Positions 17,024-26,297 of a stretch of DNA of 64,000 nt are shown here, one piece after another. The notes under the pieces are model-generated. The model ran no database searches, was not told where the DNA came from, and saw only the letters and a program-made list of their open reading frames with translations. Position numbers and translations under genes: made by a program. The stretch's first letter is position 1. The number at the start of each line of letters is the position of its first letter. This DNA is from Pedobacter cryoconitis (GTDB taxonomy: Bacteria; Bacteroidota; Bacteroidia; Sphingobacteriales; Sphingobacteriaceae), in the NCBI GenBank assembly GCA_019352875.1, contig JAAAFW010000008.1, forward strand, positions 1 to 64,000, written 5' to 3'.

Positions 17024-18451
17024 TTAAGATTTACGGTAACGTTCAGAAATGTAATACACAGGAATTCCCAATAACACGATAACCAATCCCCATCCGCATG
17101 TACTGGTTTTATAATACAATAATCCACCACAGATAACCGCTGCACATACAATATATAATGCAGGGATAAATGGATAACCAAATGCTTTATAAGGCCTGTC
17201 AGCGTCCGGATATTTACGTCTCAGAATAAAAATACCGCCGATAGTCAGGATATAGAAGATTAATACCACAAAGATTACGTAATCGAGTAAATCTCCGTAA
17301 CGTCCCGTCAAACATAAAGCCGAGGCCCAAAGACATTGCGCCCATAAACCCCATCCAGGAACTTCAAATTTATTCAGCACGGCAGCTTGTTTAAAGAATA
17401 CGCCATCCTGTGCCATTGTATAATAAACTCTTGCACCGGAAAGGATCAGGCCATTATTACATCCAAAAGTTGAGATCATAATCATAATAGCGATAACCAA
17501 CGTTCCTGCTGTACCAAAAATATACTGTGAAGCTGCTACCGCCACGCGATCAGCTGGTGCATTGGCTATCTCCTCCATAGAAAGGACTGCAGTATACATG
17601 ATATTGGTCGAAACATAAATTACGGTAACGATCATCGTTCCCAGGAACAGACTCAGTCCAATATTCTTACGCGGATTTCTAATTTCTCCGGCAATAAACG
17701 TAACGTTATTCCAGGCATCACTGGAAAATAATGAGCCTACCATAGCCGAAACCACACCAGCAAATAAAGTAGCACCACCAATAGTTACTTTGGTTTGTGT
17801 ACTGGCATCCCATTGGAATGGTGTAAACATATCTGTCCAGTTTGCCTGCCATACTTCGGTACGAAACGAAAATGCCAGGCCTGCAATGATCAGTCCGAAT
17901 AAGGAAAGAATTTTTACGATCGTTAATATCGTTTGGATGATCTTGCCATTTTTAACTCCACGGCTATTGATCCAGGTGAGTAAGATAATCGTACTGATAG
18001 CCAATATCTGAGCAGCATTAATATTTACACTACCTATAGAAAACAGAATATTATCATCTCCCAGTGGCGCATATAAATAAGCTGCAAATTTCGCAAAAGC
18101 TACACCAACAGCGGCAATTGTACCGGTCTGAATTACCATAAAGGTAGACCAGCCGTATAAAAATGCAATAAGCTTGTTGTATGATTCTTTCAGGTATACG
18201 TATTGTCCGCCGGCTTTTGGGTACATCGCAGAAAGCTCTCCGTAACTTAGCGCAGCCATTAAAGTAACCAGACCGGTGAGCAGCCAGATAATAATCAGCC
18301 AGCCTGCACTCCCCACACTACGGGTGATATCGGCACTGACGATAAAAATACCGGAACCAATCATGGAGCCGACAACCAGCATCGTGGCGTCCAGTAAGCC
18401 CAGCTCCCGCTTCATTTCATGGTTTTCTGTTTCGTTTTCGATTTTAGACAT
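17024..18451 (-). CDS. APC family amino-acid permease
   Basis: A 475-aa permease with 12 helices. The first contains MLVVGSMIGSGIFIVSADI (about 25-43), the unwound G-S-G-I-F substrate-binding segment of the APC fold. The closest visible resemblance is to the L-type/SteT amino-acid exchanger branch (GALSYGELSAMYPKAGGQYVYL-like helix 2 and loop). It sits between a protease-like TPR gene and an amidohydrolase gene with gaps of 25 and 14 nt, consistent with inner-membrane uptake of amino acids released by the locus. Confidence 0.9.
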   Translation of the reverse strand: MSKIENETENHEMKRELGLLDATMLVVGSMIGSGIFIVSADITRSVGSAGWLIIIWLLTGLVTLMAALSYGELSAMYPKAGGQYVYLKESYNKLIAFLYGWSTFMVIQTGTIAAVGVAFAKFAAYLYAPLGDDNILFSIGSVNINAAQILAISTIILLTWINSRGVKNGKIIQTILTIVKILSLFGLIIAGLAFSFRTEVWQANWTDMFTPFQWDASTQTKVTIGGATLFAGVVSAMVGSLFSSDAWNNVTFIAGEIRNPRKNIGLSLFLGTMIVTVIYVSTNIMYTAVLSMEEIANAPADRVAVAASQYIFGTAGTLVIAIMIMISTFGCNNGLILSGARVYYTMAQDGVFFKQAAVLNKFEVPGWGLWAQCLWASALCLTGRYGDLLDYVIFVVLIFYILTIGGIFILRRKYPDADRPYKAFGYPFIPALYIVCAAVICGGLLYYKTSTCGWGLVIVLLGIPVYYISERYRKS

Positions 18452-18476
18452 GTTTTTTTATGGTAATAGTGTTAAT

Positions 18477-21383
18477 TTATTTTTTGAAACCCGGTCCTGG
18501 CTGAACTGGTAACTGCGCAAGCTTCTGCTGCAATGCGTCAGCCTTAGACTTTTGATTAGCAGCCAAATATTGTGCTTTCAACGGCCCATAAGCTTCCAGC
18601 AGGTATGGATTTGCACTTAAAGCATTTTCCCATGCTGCTACAGCTTCGGCCTTTTTCCCTTGTGCCAGCAATATCTGGCCTGCAGTATAATTATAATCTG
18701 CCTGATTATAGAGATCTATCGCAGGTTTTACAATGTTTAATTGTTTGAAGGCTTCTTCCTGATGACCTGTTTCAATTAATAGTCTGGCATACCGAAGTCT
18801 GTCATTCTCACGAACCGGCGTTTTACCACTCAAAAATGACTGGATCAATTCATCGGCAGCAGCTTTATTACCTTGTGCAACCTGAAAAGCAGCGATACGG
18901 AGGGTATAGTCAGATCTTCCATTTCCCGAAGCCGCAAGTATACGCTGTGCCTGCTCCAGGGTTTTCACAGCTTCGGCATAGTTTCCGTTAGCTGCCAATG
19001 CATCTGCGTAAAGGTTACGGTATTCATAATTCTGTGGTTTCTGCAGAACCAGGCGCTGTAATACCTGAACCTGATCGGAATAGCCTAATCCGGATTTTAA
19101 TGCAGCAGCAAAAGCAACCGCATCATCCCTTCTGTCACGCAAATAAGTAGAGACAGTCGCACCGCTTTTGCCGTAGGCACTCGCAGCATCGATAGCTTCT
19201 GCTATCATCCCGTTTCTACGGTACATTTCACGTAATTGCATATTTACTTTTGCCAGCTCCTGGTAATCCTGTTCTAATTCAAATGATTTTTTCAGATATT
19301 TTGCCTGTTCACGTACAGCAGTCTGGAGATCAATTTCTTTAGCGACAAAGCGTGCAGCATACCATTCCGCATACGCTGCGTAAACAGGCGCATACTTAGC
19401 GTCAACTGCTTCTGCTTTTTTCAACCAGTTTTCTGCCGATTTAAAATCTTTACGTGTATTATATAATGCCGCATAACTTAGATAAGCCGGTAGGTATTTC
19501 TGATCATAAACCAGTGCTGTATCCAGATAGCGTGCAGCAAGTTCTCCGTCTTTTTGTTTAGCTTTTTCACTCAGGTTCAGATAAACCTGTGACCAGTTAC
19601 TGGCCATAGCCTGTTTATCACCAGCAAGGTAAGCTCTTTCCTTTTTAACCAGTTTATCCAGAAAGGCATACATATCCGGATCTTTCGTTTTTAGATCGGA
19701 AGTAGTATTCATAGATTTAAAATCCAGCGGATGTACTTTAACCGGTTCAAAATAGGCCGGATAAGTTTGCGCTAGGTACTCACTTTCATTATTCTGAGAA
19801 TAATAATCGAGTGTACGTTTCTCTTTCATCGCCTGATAGTACAAGGCCTTAATCTGACGATTTTCGGCATCTGTAAGTACTCTTCCATGAAACAAATGAA
19901 CATATTCATGCAAAATCACATTTCTTTCCAGAAATGCGCCGCGTTCTACATATTCTATTGCTGCGGCACCACTTCCTACCCCCCTGATGTCCATCCACTG
20001 CCTGTTATCAAAGGTTGTCATGAAGCGGAAATAAGGAGAGTTCATCGTAATTGCCAAGTCGTTGTGCAATGGTGGTATCCGGAACGCATTATCCTGTTTA
20101 GACAGGAACGGGAAATAAACCACAGCAGTAAACAACTGGTTCCAAGCCATAGCTTTAACCGTTTCACCTGGATAATAGCTGACATCAGGAAACACTTTAA
20201 TAAAATTCTCCATATCTGTAATCTTGGTGGTCTGCAACTGATTACTGATGGAATCGTAGACAGCGAGATAGGGAATCCTTTTAGATTTAATTACTGCCGA
20301 AAGCCCGTTATGAGCCGGACCATAATGTTTCTTACGCATTAAAATATTGCTGAAAATCTTTTGTGCTGAATCCAGACGTGATTTACGGTCCATATCAAAA
20401 GCAATATAATAAATAGAAGCTCTGCGCATTCCAGGGAGTACCGAAGCAGGATATTGTTTCTCTACTTCCCTGGTAATTGCAATGGCTTTATCCACCTGAT
20501 TCTGCCTTACCGCATCATCAGATTTATCCAGTGCTTTTCTTACTTCGTCATCATCTTTTTCGGCATAATCGGCATAAGTAAGGTTTGTATGCCCATTACC
20601 CCAATGCCAGTTGGTTTGGAAATGCAATGGGTTTACAGCCAGAGCAAGCTCCCACTGTGCCGCCATAGCATTCAGTTGTGTGGCATCGATTCTTCTCCAG
20701 ATCGCATAACCGTAACTAAAACGGGCATCAGCGTTGTAAGGATCAATTTCAAGAGAACGCTTTAAGGGTGCTTCTGCCAGATCAGGTTGCTGATCCCAGA
20801 AATACACATCTGCCTCAAGCAAATAAGCACCTGCACTGTTCGGATTCTTCTGCAGCACATCTTTAGCAATTTTCAGTGCTTCTTTATAATTTTTCTGCAA
20901 AAGCCGGGTCCGGCCAAGCATTAAGGATAGTTTCTCGGATGGTTGTTTTTTCAGCGCAGCTTCGCAGATCTGAGCTGCTTCCGGCAAACGCCAGGCCTGA
21001 ATTTCGAGGAAAGCTTTTAAAAGAATAGCTTTCTCATTGGAAGGTTGCTTTTTCAGCACTTCATAAACCAGCTTTTCAGCTTGTTTAAGTTCATTAGTCA
21101 GGATCAGATAGTCGGCTTTCAGTAACTGAAAATCCGGAGTCTGGTTACCTTTACCGTTAATGGTTTTTAGTGCCTGGTCCCACATACCAAGCTGTAATAG
21201 CCTGGAGAGGCTCTCAACCTGATCTTTACCGGGTTGTGTGGCTTTTTTCAAGACTTCCTGCTGAAGCCCGCTGAGTTGTTTTAACGCCAGGCCTGCACTG
21301 TCAGGACTTAAAGTTTGCGCCGAGAGGCCTGCAGCCTGTAAGGCGAACAGACAGGTCAGGTAGAAGTGGTTCTTTTTCATCAT
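18477..21383 (-). CDS. TPR protein with gluzincin (HExxH) domain
   Basis: A 968-aa exported protein (signal peptide about 1-22, ending SAQ). An N-terminal TPR array (about 55-330) is followed by a metallopeptidase-like segment with HEYVHLFH at about 492-499. NNESEYLAQ, about 45 residues later, provides a candidate third Glu ligand of an MA-clan peptidase. A second TPR array (about 630-950) follows. The catalytic motif appears intact. Whether it is active or only a scaffold is not known. Its place between carboxypeptidase and permease genes supports a role in peptide processing. Confidence 0.8.
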   Translation of the reverse strand: MMKKNHFYLTCLFALQAAGLSAQTLSPDSAGLALKQLSGLQQEVLKKATQPGKDQVESLSRLLQLGMWDQALKTINGKGNQTPDFQLLKADYLILTNELKQAEKLVYEVLKKQPSNEKAILLKAFLEIQAWRLPEAAQICEAALKKQPSEKLSLMLGRTRLLQKNYKEALKIAKDVLQKNPNSAGAYLLEADVYFWDQQPDLAEAPLKRSLEIDPYNADARFSYGYAIWRRIDATQLNAMAAQWELALAVNPLHFQTNWHWGNGHTNLTYADYAEKDDDEVRKALDKSDDAVRQNQVDKAIAITREVEKQYPASVLPGMRRASIYYIAFDMDRKSRLDSAQKIFSNILMRKKHYGPAHNGLSAVIKSKRIPYLAVYDSISNQLQTTKITDMENFIKVFPDVSYYPGETVKAMAWNQLFTAVVYFPFLSKQDNAFRIPPLHNDLAITMNSPYFRFMTTFDNRQWMDIRGVGSGAAAIEYVERGAFLERNVILHEYVHLFHGRVLTDAENRQIKALYYQAMKEKRTLDYYSQNNESEYLAQTYPAYFEPVKVHPLDFKSMNTTSDLKTKDPDMYAFLDKLVKKERAYLAGDKQAMASNWSQVYLNLSEKAKQKDGELAARYLDTALVYDQKYLPAYLSYAALYNTRKDFKSAENWLKKAEAVDAKYAPVYAAYAEWYAARFVAKEIDLQTAVREQAKYLKKSFELEQDYQELAKVNMQLREMYRRNGMIAEAIDAASAYGKSGATVSTYLRDRRDDAVAFAAALKSGLGYSDQVQVLQRLVLQKPQNYEYRNLYADALAANGNYAEAVKTLEQAQRILAASGNGRSDYTLRIAAFQVAQGNKAAADELIQSFLSGKTPVRENDRLRYARLLIETGHQEEAFKQLNIVKPAIDLYNQADYNYTAGQILLAQGKKAEAVAAWENALSANPYLLEAYGPLKAQYLAANQKSKADALQQKLAQLPVQPGPGFKK

Positions 21384-21405
21384 TTAGGGTTGAGAGATGA
21401 ATATA

Positions 21406-21442
21406 CAGCACAACAGCTTTACGGGATAAAGCTGTTGTGCTG
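21406..21442 (-). promoter_or_regulatory. Intercistronic hairpin between S10 peptidase and TPR genes
   Basis: Perfect 15-bp inverted repeat (21406-21420 with 21428-21442) and a 7-nt loop, in the 67-nt gap after the peptidase stop. On the minus strand no U-run follows, so it looks like an mRNA-processing or stabilising element rather than a complete terminator. Confidence 0.65.
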
Positions 21443-21450
21443 GTCTTATT

Positions 21451-23088
21451 TTATTTTACAGGAGCTGAATTAATCTCCTTCATCACATCGTTGTATAACT
21501 TATCTGCATCTTTTTTCACTTGAATCAAAGATGGTTTATGTACATACAGCATGTGCCCCGCTTCGTAATAGGTGAAATTTACATTTTTTTTCTGCTCAGG
21601 TCTTAATCCCATTGTACTGAAAGTATACTCAGCAGCGAAATAAGGTGTAGCCAGATCGTAATAACCGCAGAGTACCCAAACCTTCAGATAAGGATTTACA
21701 GCCATCGCTTTTCGCAGTGACTCTGCCACATTCAGATAGCGGTTCTGTACGTTATTGTAGTTCCAGGGCTGCACACGTCCGCCAAGGATTTCATATGGCA
21801 GATCATTTTTAAATTTAAGTTCTGCACGTACATAATGATTTAACGCTGCACTATATGGTCCTGAAATTGTTCCGTCATTACTTGGATCGAACTCCGGGGT
21901 TACGCCTACATCATTATAATCGCGTCCGGTAAATCTGCTATCCAGACGTCCGACTGTCAGGCCTTCCTCCCTACGCAGTTCCTTATCGAATTTATGAATG
22001 TCTATACGCAGATTGGTCTGGCGGATATAGTCTTTGGAAAGACCAGTATAACGGCTCAATTTATTCACTATATTTTCATATTCTGCAGCCGTTAGATCTG
22101 AACCTTTCATTAACGCAGTATGATATTCACCCAGCGCAAATGCCTCTACTTCTTTAAGGGTTGTTTTCAGATCACGCTGTAAATCGGCATCCAGTTTTTT
22201 ATGGTACCATGCAGTTGCTGCATAAGTTGGCAAAAATAAAGGGAAAGGCAGATCATTACCGATGTCAAATCTTGCGGTCTGCATATTCAGGATAGAACTG
22301 ATCAGTACTACACCGTTCAGATAAAATTTATATTTGCTCTGCAGGTATTCTGATAAGCCTGCGGCACGTGTAGTACCATAACTTTCTCCAGCCAGAAATT
22401 TTGGAGAGTGCCAGCGGTCATAACGTGTGGCATAAAGACGGATGGCATCACCCATACTTTGAATATCTTCGTCATAACCATGGAACTGCTTGTCATTTTC
22501 ACCAGTTACGGCCCTGCTGTATCCGGTAGTTACCGGGTCAAGGAATACCATATCGGTTTTATCCAGCCATGAATATTCATTATCGACATAGCTATAAGGC
22601 GGAGGAAGCACATCACCTTTATCGGACATAAGCACCCTTTTTGGTCCGATGATCCCCATATGCAACCAAACAGATGAAGATCCCGGGCCGCCGTTAAAGG
22701 TGTACGTCATTGGTCTTGTTTTGCGGTCTGTCACACCATCTTTGGTATAGGCCACAAAAAAGATATTTGCTTTAGGTTTGCCATCTTCAGTTTTTAACTG
22801 CAGGTAACCTGTTGTAGCCGTATAATTAATTACCTGACCATTAATAGTTACACTATGTTTAGTGCTGATTGGTTCAGGAATATTTGCCGAGTTGGAAATG
22901 ACATATCCACCCGGATCCAGCGGAAGCGAAACCGCTGCTACTGCTTTACTGTCCGCAGCCGGCGGATTTACTGCAGCCTGGGCTCCCTGTCTTCCCTGTC
23001 CTGGCTGTGCCTGTACAGAAAGAACAAAAGCGGCCAGCAGGCCTGTTAAGATGCTGCGTTGTATATATTTTTTATGAAATAACTCCAT
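21451..23088 (-). CDS. S10 family serine carboxypeptidase (second copy in operon)
   Basis: A 545-aa exported peptidase with signal peptide (about 1-27, ending VQA). S10 features: oxyanion segment FNGGPGSSSVWLHMG; nucleophile Ser at about 236 in GESYGTTRAAG; Asp in CGYYDLATPY; His in EAGHMLYVH. These form the carboxypeptidase Y-type triad. It has high visible similarity to the neighbouring upstream gene (23112-24650), so the two arose by tandem duplication. Family members remove C-terminal residues from peptides. A gap of 23 nt to the upstream copy supports co-transcription. Confidence 0.92.
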   Translation of the reverse strand: MELFHKKYIQRSILTGLLAAFVLSVQAQPGQGRQGAQAAVNPPAADSKAVAAVSLPLDPGGYVISNSANIPEPISTKHSVTINGQVINYTATTGYLQLKTEDGKPKANIFFVAYTKDGVTDRKTRPMTYTFNGGPGSSSVWLHMGIIGPKRVLMSDKGDVLPPPYSYVDNEYSWLDKTDMVFLDPVTTGYSRAVTGENDKQFHGYDEDIQSMGDAIRLYATRYDRWHSPKFLAGESYGTTRAAGLSEYLQSKYKFYLNGVVLISSILNMQTARFDIGNDLPFPLFLPTYAATAWYHKKLDADLQRDLKTTLKEVEAFALGEYHTALMKGSDLTAAEYENIVNKLSRYTGLSKDYIRQTNLRIDIHKFDKELRREEGLTVGRLDSRFTGRDYNDVGVTPEFDPSNDGTISGPYSAALNHYVRAELKFKNDLPYEILGGRVQPWNYNNVQNRYLNVAESLRKAMAVNPYLKVWVLCGYYDLATPYFAAEYTFSTMGLRPEQKKNVNFTYYEAGHMLYVHKPSLIQVKKDADKLYNDVMKEINSAPVK

Positions 23089-23111
23089 GGGTATACATTT
23101 TTCAATTGTAA

Positions 23112-24650
23112 TTATTTAATTTCTGCAAGTGTATTTTTATAATACAGATCGGCATCTGTCTTCATCTGCTGAAGAGACGGCATATGGATGTAAAGCATAT
23201 GGCCGGCTTCATAATAGGTGAAATTCACATTCTTAGCCTGCTCCGGTCTTAAACCCATATGGTTCATGACATATCTGGAAGCAAAATATGGCGTTGCAAA
23301 ATCATAATAACCACCTAATACCCAAACTTTCATGGAAGGGTTGGTAGACATTGCCTGTCTCAGGTATTCTGCAACGTTCAGGTATTTATTCTGCACATTA
23401 CTGTAGTTCCATCTGCCGACTCCTCCACCTAAAGTATAATAGGTCAGGTCACTGGTGAAATTAAGTTCCTTACCCATATAGCTTAACATACCTGCTGTAT
23501 ACGGGCCGGAGATTGTACCTGTATTACTTGGATCGTAAGAAGTAGATGAACCGGTATCATTAAAGTCTGTCCCTGTAAAGCGTGAATCTAAACGACCTAC
23601 AGTTTTACCTTCTTTACGTAAAAGCTCTTTGTTATACTGCGGCAGGTCAATACGAAGATTAGTTTGTCTGATAAAAGCTTCTGACAATCCTGTATATAAG
23701 CTCAATTTTTTAACCACCGAGTTATATTCTGCTGTTGTTAATTTATCGCCTTTAACCAATGCTGTTGCATATTCATTAATTGCAAATTCTTCTGCTTCGG
23801 CAGTTAGTGTTTTCAGATCCTTATTCTGCAGTTCAGGACTCAGTTTCTTATAATACCATGAAGTAGCCGCATAGCTCGGCAGGTACAACGGATAAGGTAA
23901 ATCATTACCGATACCAAAATTGATAGTCTGGAAGTTTAAAACTGCAGAAATCAGTACAATACCGTTCACATACATTTTATAAGCACTCTGCAGGTAATTA
24001 GATAAACCTGATGCACGTGTTGTGCCATAGCTTTCACCTGCCAGAAACTTTGGTGATCCCCAGCGTTTATTCTGTGAAGTATATAATTTAATAAATTCAC
24101 CTACAGATTCTATGTCTTCCTGATAACCCTGAAATTCTTTCTTATCTACTCCGGGAGCAGCACGGCTGTAACCAGTACCGATCGGATCGATAAATACCAG
24201 ATCACTGTGATCTAACCAGGAGTATTCGTTATTGGTATAGGAATAAGGTGGTGTAAGTGCATCTCCTTTATCGGACATTACAATTCTTTTGGGACCAATT
24301 ACCCCCATATGCAACCAAAGAGATGCAGAACCCGGACCACCATTAAAAGTATAGGTTACTGGTCTTTTGGTTAGATCGTTTTCATTGTCTTTGGTATAAG
24401 CCACATAGAATATCCTGCCCCGAAGTTTGCCCTCTTCGGTTCTTAGCAGCATATATCCAGTGGTTGCGGTATAGTTGATCACTTTACCTTTAATCGTTAC
24501 AGATCCTTTGGTTTTTACAGTTTCTTCTACCTCAGGCCTGGTGCCAAATATCTGTGTGGCGGCAGGACTTTCTGCAGTAGATTTGGTCTGTGCATAAGAC
24601 AATTGAACGCCTAATGCAAGGACTACTAAAAATACTTTTTTAATCAGCAT
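23112..24650 (-). CDS. S10 family serine carboxypeptidase (first copy in operon)
   Basis: A peptidase of about 512 aa with a signal peptide (MLIKKVFLVVLALGVQLSYA). The triad is visible: Ser at about 207 in GESYGTTRASG, Asp in GGYYDFATPY and His in EAGHMLYIH. The FNGGPGSASLWLHMG oxyanion segment is intact. I use ATG 24650 rather than the upstream start at 24683 because the signal peptide then begins normally. It differs from its paralogue by lacking the Gln/Ala/Pro-rich insert after the signal peptide, which suggests divergence in targeting or substrate. Confidence 0.92.
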   Translation of the reverse strand: MLIKKVFLVVLALGVQLSYAQTKSTAESPAATQIFGTRPEVEETVKTKGSVTIKGKVINYTATTGYMLLRTEEGKLRGRIFYVAYTKDNENDLTKRPVTYTFNGGPGSASLWLHMGVIGPKRIVMSDKGDALTPPYSYTNNEYSWLDHSDLVFIDPIGTGYSRAAPGVDKKEFQGYQEDIESVGEFIKLYTSQNKRWGSPKFLAGESYGTTRASGLSNYLQSAYKMYVNGIVLISAVLNFQTINFGIGNDLPYPLYLPSYAATSWYYKKLSPELQNKDLKTLTAEAEEFAINEYATALVKGDKLTTAEYNSVVKKLSLYTGLSEAFIRQTNLRIDLPQYNKELLRKEGKTVGRLDSRFTGTDFNDTGSSTSYDPSNTGTISGPYTAGMLSYMGKELNFTSDLTYYTLGGGVGRWNYSNVQNKYLNVAEYLRQAMSTNPSMKVWVLGGYYDFATPYFASRYVMNHMGLRPEQAKNVNFTYYEAGHMLYIHMPSLQQMKTDADLYYKNTLAEIK

Positions 24651-24677
24651 GTAATTAGTTTTTAAGTTGATGAAAGC

Positions 24678-24716
24678 AATCATGAGCTATTGCATCCTCT
24701 GCTTTAGCTCATGATT
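24678..24716 (-). promoter_or_regulatory. Intercistronic hairpin between SusD and first S10 gene
   Basis: AATCATGAGCT (24678-24688) and AGCTCATGATT (24706-24716) form a perfect 11-bp stem with a 17-nt loop in the gap after susD. No U-tract follows on the minus strand. It probably tunes the amount of downstream message relative to SusCD. Confidence 0.55.
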
Positions 24717-24744
24717 GTTCATTTTTTAGGAAATTTAATTTTGC

Positions 24745-26265
24745 TTATTGACGTGTATCCCAGAACACGCGATCCAACATATTTTTCCTTGCCGGAATGT
24801 TTGGATTACTGCTTTGTTCAGATAACGGATAAGGTAAAATTCTTGGAATCTGATCATAAACTGCTACTGAAATTGGTAAAGCCTTAAGAGTTGGATAACC
24901 TGTTCTTCTCCAGTCATTCCATGGCTCCATTAGTACACCAAAGTTCGCTACGAATTTTTCTGTAATTATTTGCTCCAGCTTTTGTGCTGCAGTACCTGTT
25001 AAAGTACCATAAACAGATAAATAGGCCGTAATATCAGCGGTTGAAACACCGGATTCTTCCATTGAAGCCCGGATACCTGCAGCAAAAAACGTCTGTGCAT
25101 CACCAGGTGCATTCAGTGTCAAAGCAGCTTCTGCGCGAATAAAATTATATTCAGCAAAAGTTAGTAATCTGGCGGGCGCATTTCCCGCCCATGTAATAGA
25201 TCCGTCAGTGATTGACCCATCAGAGTTCTGAACAATTGTATTAATAGTTGCATCACCTTTCAGGAAAGTATTCAGTCTGGAGTACGCCACAGATGAGTTA
25301 TCTAAAGCGGTTGCTCCTTTATAAGTCGCAGGTGAAGAGTTATAAGGGAATCTTACAAAATAAGAAGGACGGCGTGGATCTGATTTAGTATTCATCATAT
25401 CTACAATAGTTTTATTCGGGAAAAATGAATTTCTGAACTGTCCACCTTCAATACTGTTTATCGGATTCTGTCTACCTGCTTCTGCTAAATAGTTCATTTT
25501 GAAGTTATCACCATTAGCAGTCATAAAAGTAGCTCCGCTATTAATTAATGCTGCAATCTGACTGGCTGCGAAAGCCGGATCTTTCTGACTGTAATGCAGA
25601 TAGATTCTCAATTTCAGTGTATTTGCAAACTTAATCCATTTAGGTTTCATATCTACCCATGCCCCAGCATAAATAGTTGTATTCTGATTGGGTTCAAAAA
25701 CAGATGTTGGTGCATTAATATCTGCAATACCTGCATCAATTACTTTAATCAGATCTGCATAGATATCTTCAGATTTATCAAATTTAGGGTAAAGATTCTC
25801 TGCAAATTTAGCTGCTTCGGAATAAGGCACATCACCCCAGCCATCTACAGTAACCTGGTAGACATAAGCTTTTAGTATTTTCGCTACACCTGCGTAATGC
25901 GGACTTGAAGATGCCTCTGCCTTTGGTATAATTTTACTGATGTCAGCTAACAAGGTCGCAAAAATAGAGCTCCATTGATTACTTACGTCGGAATTATTAA
26001 TATTATAACGTTCAAATTCTTTAAAAGTCTGCGAGGTATTTGTCGTCTGGCCAGAAAACTGCTGAATCATCAAACCTGAATATCTGAACAGATCACTACT
26101 TCCCAGATAACCGACATTGACAGTAATAGAAGGTAGCAGTTGAGCCACCGGTACATCCTGAACATTGTTAGGGTCATCGTTTACATCGTAGAATTTTTTG
26201 CAGGAATCGAACAGGCAGCCGAATAATACGAGTCCTGTACATATAATGGTTTTGTTGAGTTTCAT
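24745..26265 (-). CDS. SusD/RagB-like surface lipoprotein (SusD-like_2)
   Basis: A 506-aa nutrient-binding lipoprotein that caps the SusC channel. The lipobox ends at Cys22 (CLFDSC). DVNDDPNNVQDVPVAQLLPS just after it is typical of the SusD-like_2 group, whose members start with D-x-N-x-D-P-N. The C-terminus carries WNDWRRTGYPTLK and ARKNMLDRVFWDTRQ, also family-like. It follows the susC gene by 32 nt. Family members bind glycans or peptides; the adjacent peptidases favour peptides here. Confidence 0.92.
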   Translation of the reverse strand: MKLNKTIICTGLVLFGCLFDSCKKFYDVNDDPNNVQDVPVAQLLPSITVNVGYLGSSDLFRYSGLMIQQFSGQTTNTSQTFKEFERYNINNSDVSNQWSSIFATLLADISKIIPKAEASSSPHYAGVAKILKAYVYQVTVDGWGDVPYSEAAKFAENLYPKFDKSEDIYADLIKVIDAGIADINAPTSVFEPNQNTTIYAGAWVDMKPKWIKFANTLKLRIYLHYSQKDPAFAASQIAALINSGATFMTANGDNFKMNYLAEAGRQNPINSIEGGQFRNSFFPNKTIVDMMNTKSDPRRPSYFVRFPYNSSPATYKGATALDNSSVAYSRLNTFLKGDATINTIVQNSDGSITDGSITWAGNAPARLLTFAEYNFIRAEAALTLNAPGDAQTFFAAGIRASMEESGVSTADITAYLSVYGTLTGTAAQKLEQIITEKFVANFGVLMEPWNDWRRTGYPTLKALPISVAVYDQIPRILPYPLSEQSSNPNIPARKNMLDRVFWDTRQ

Positions 26266-26297
26266 AATCTTAATTGAAAATTTCTTAAATCAGTGAA

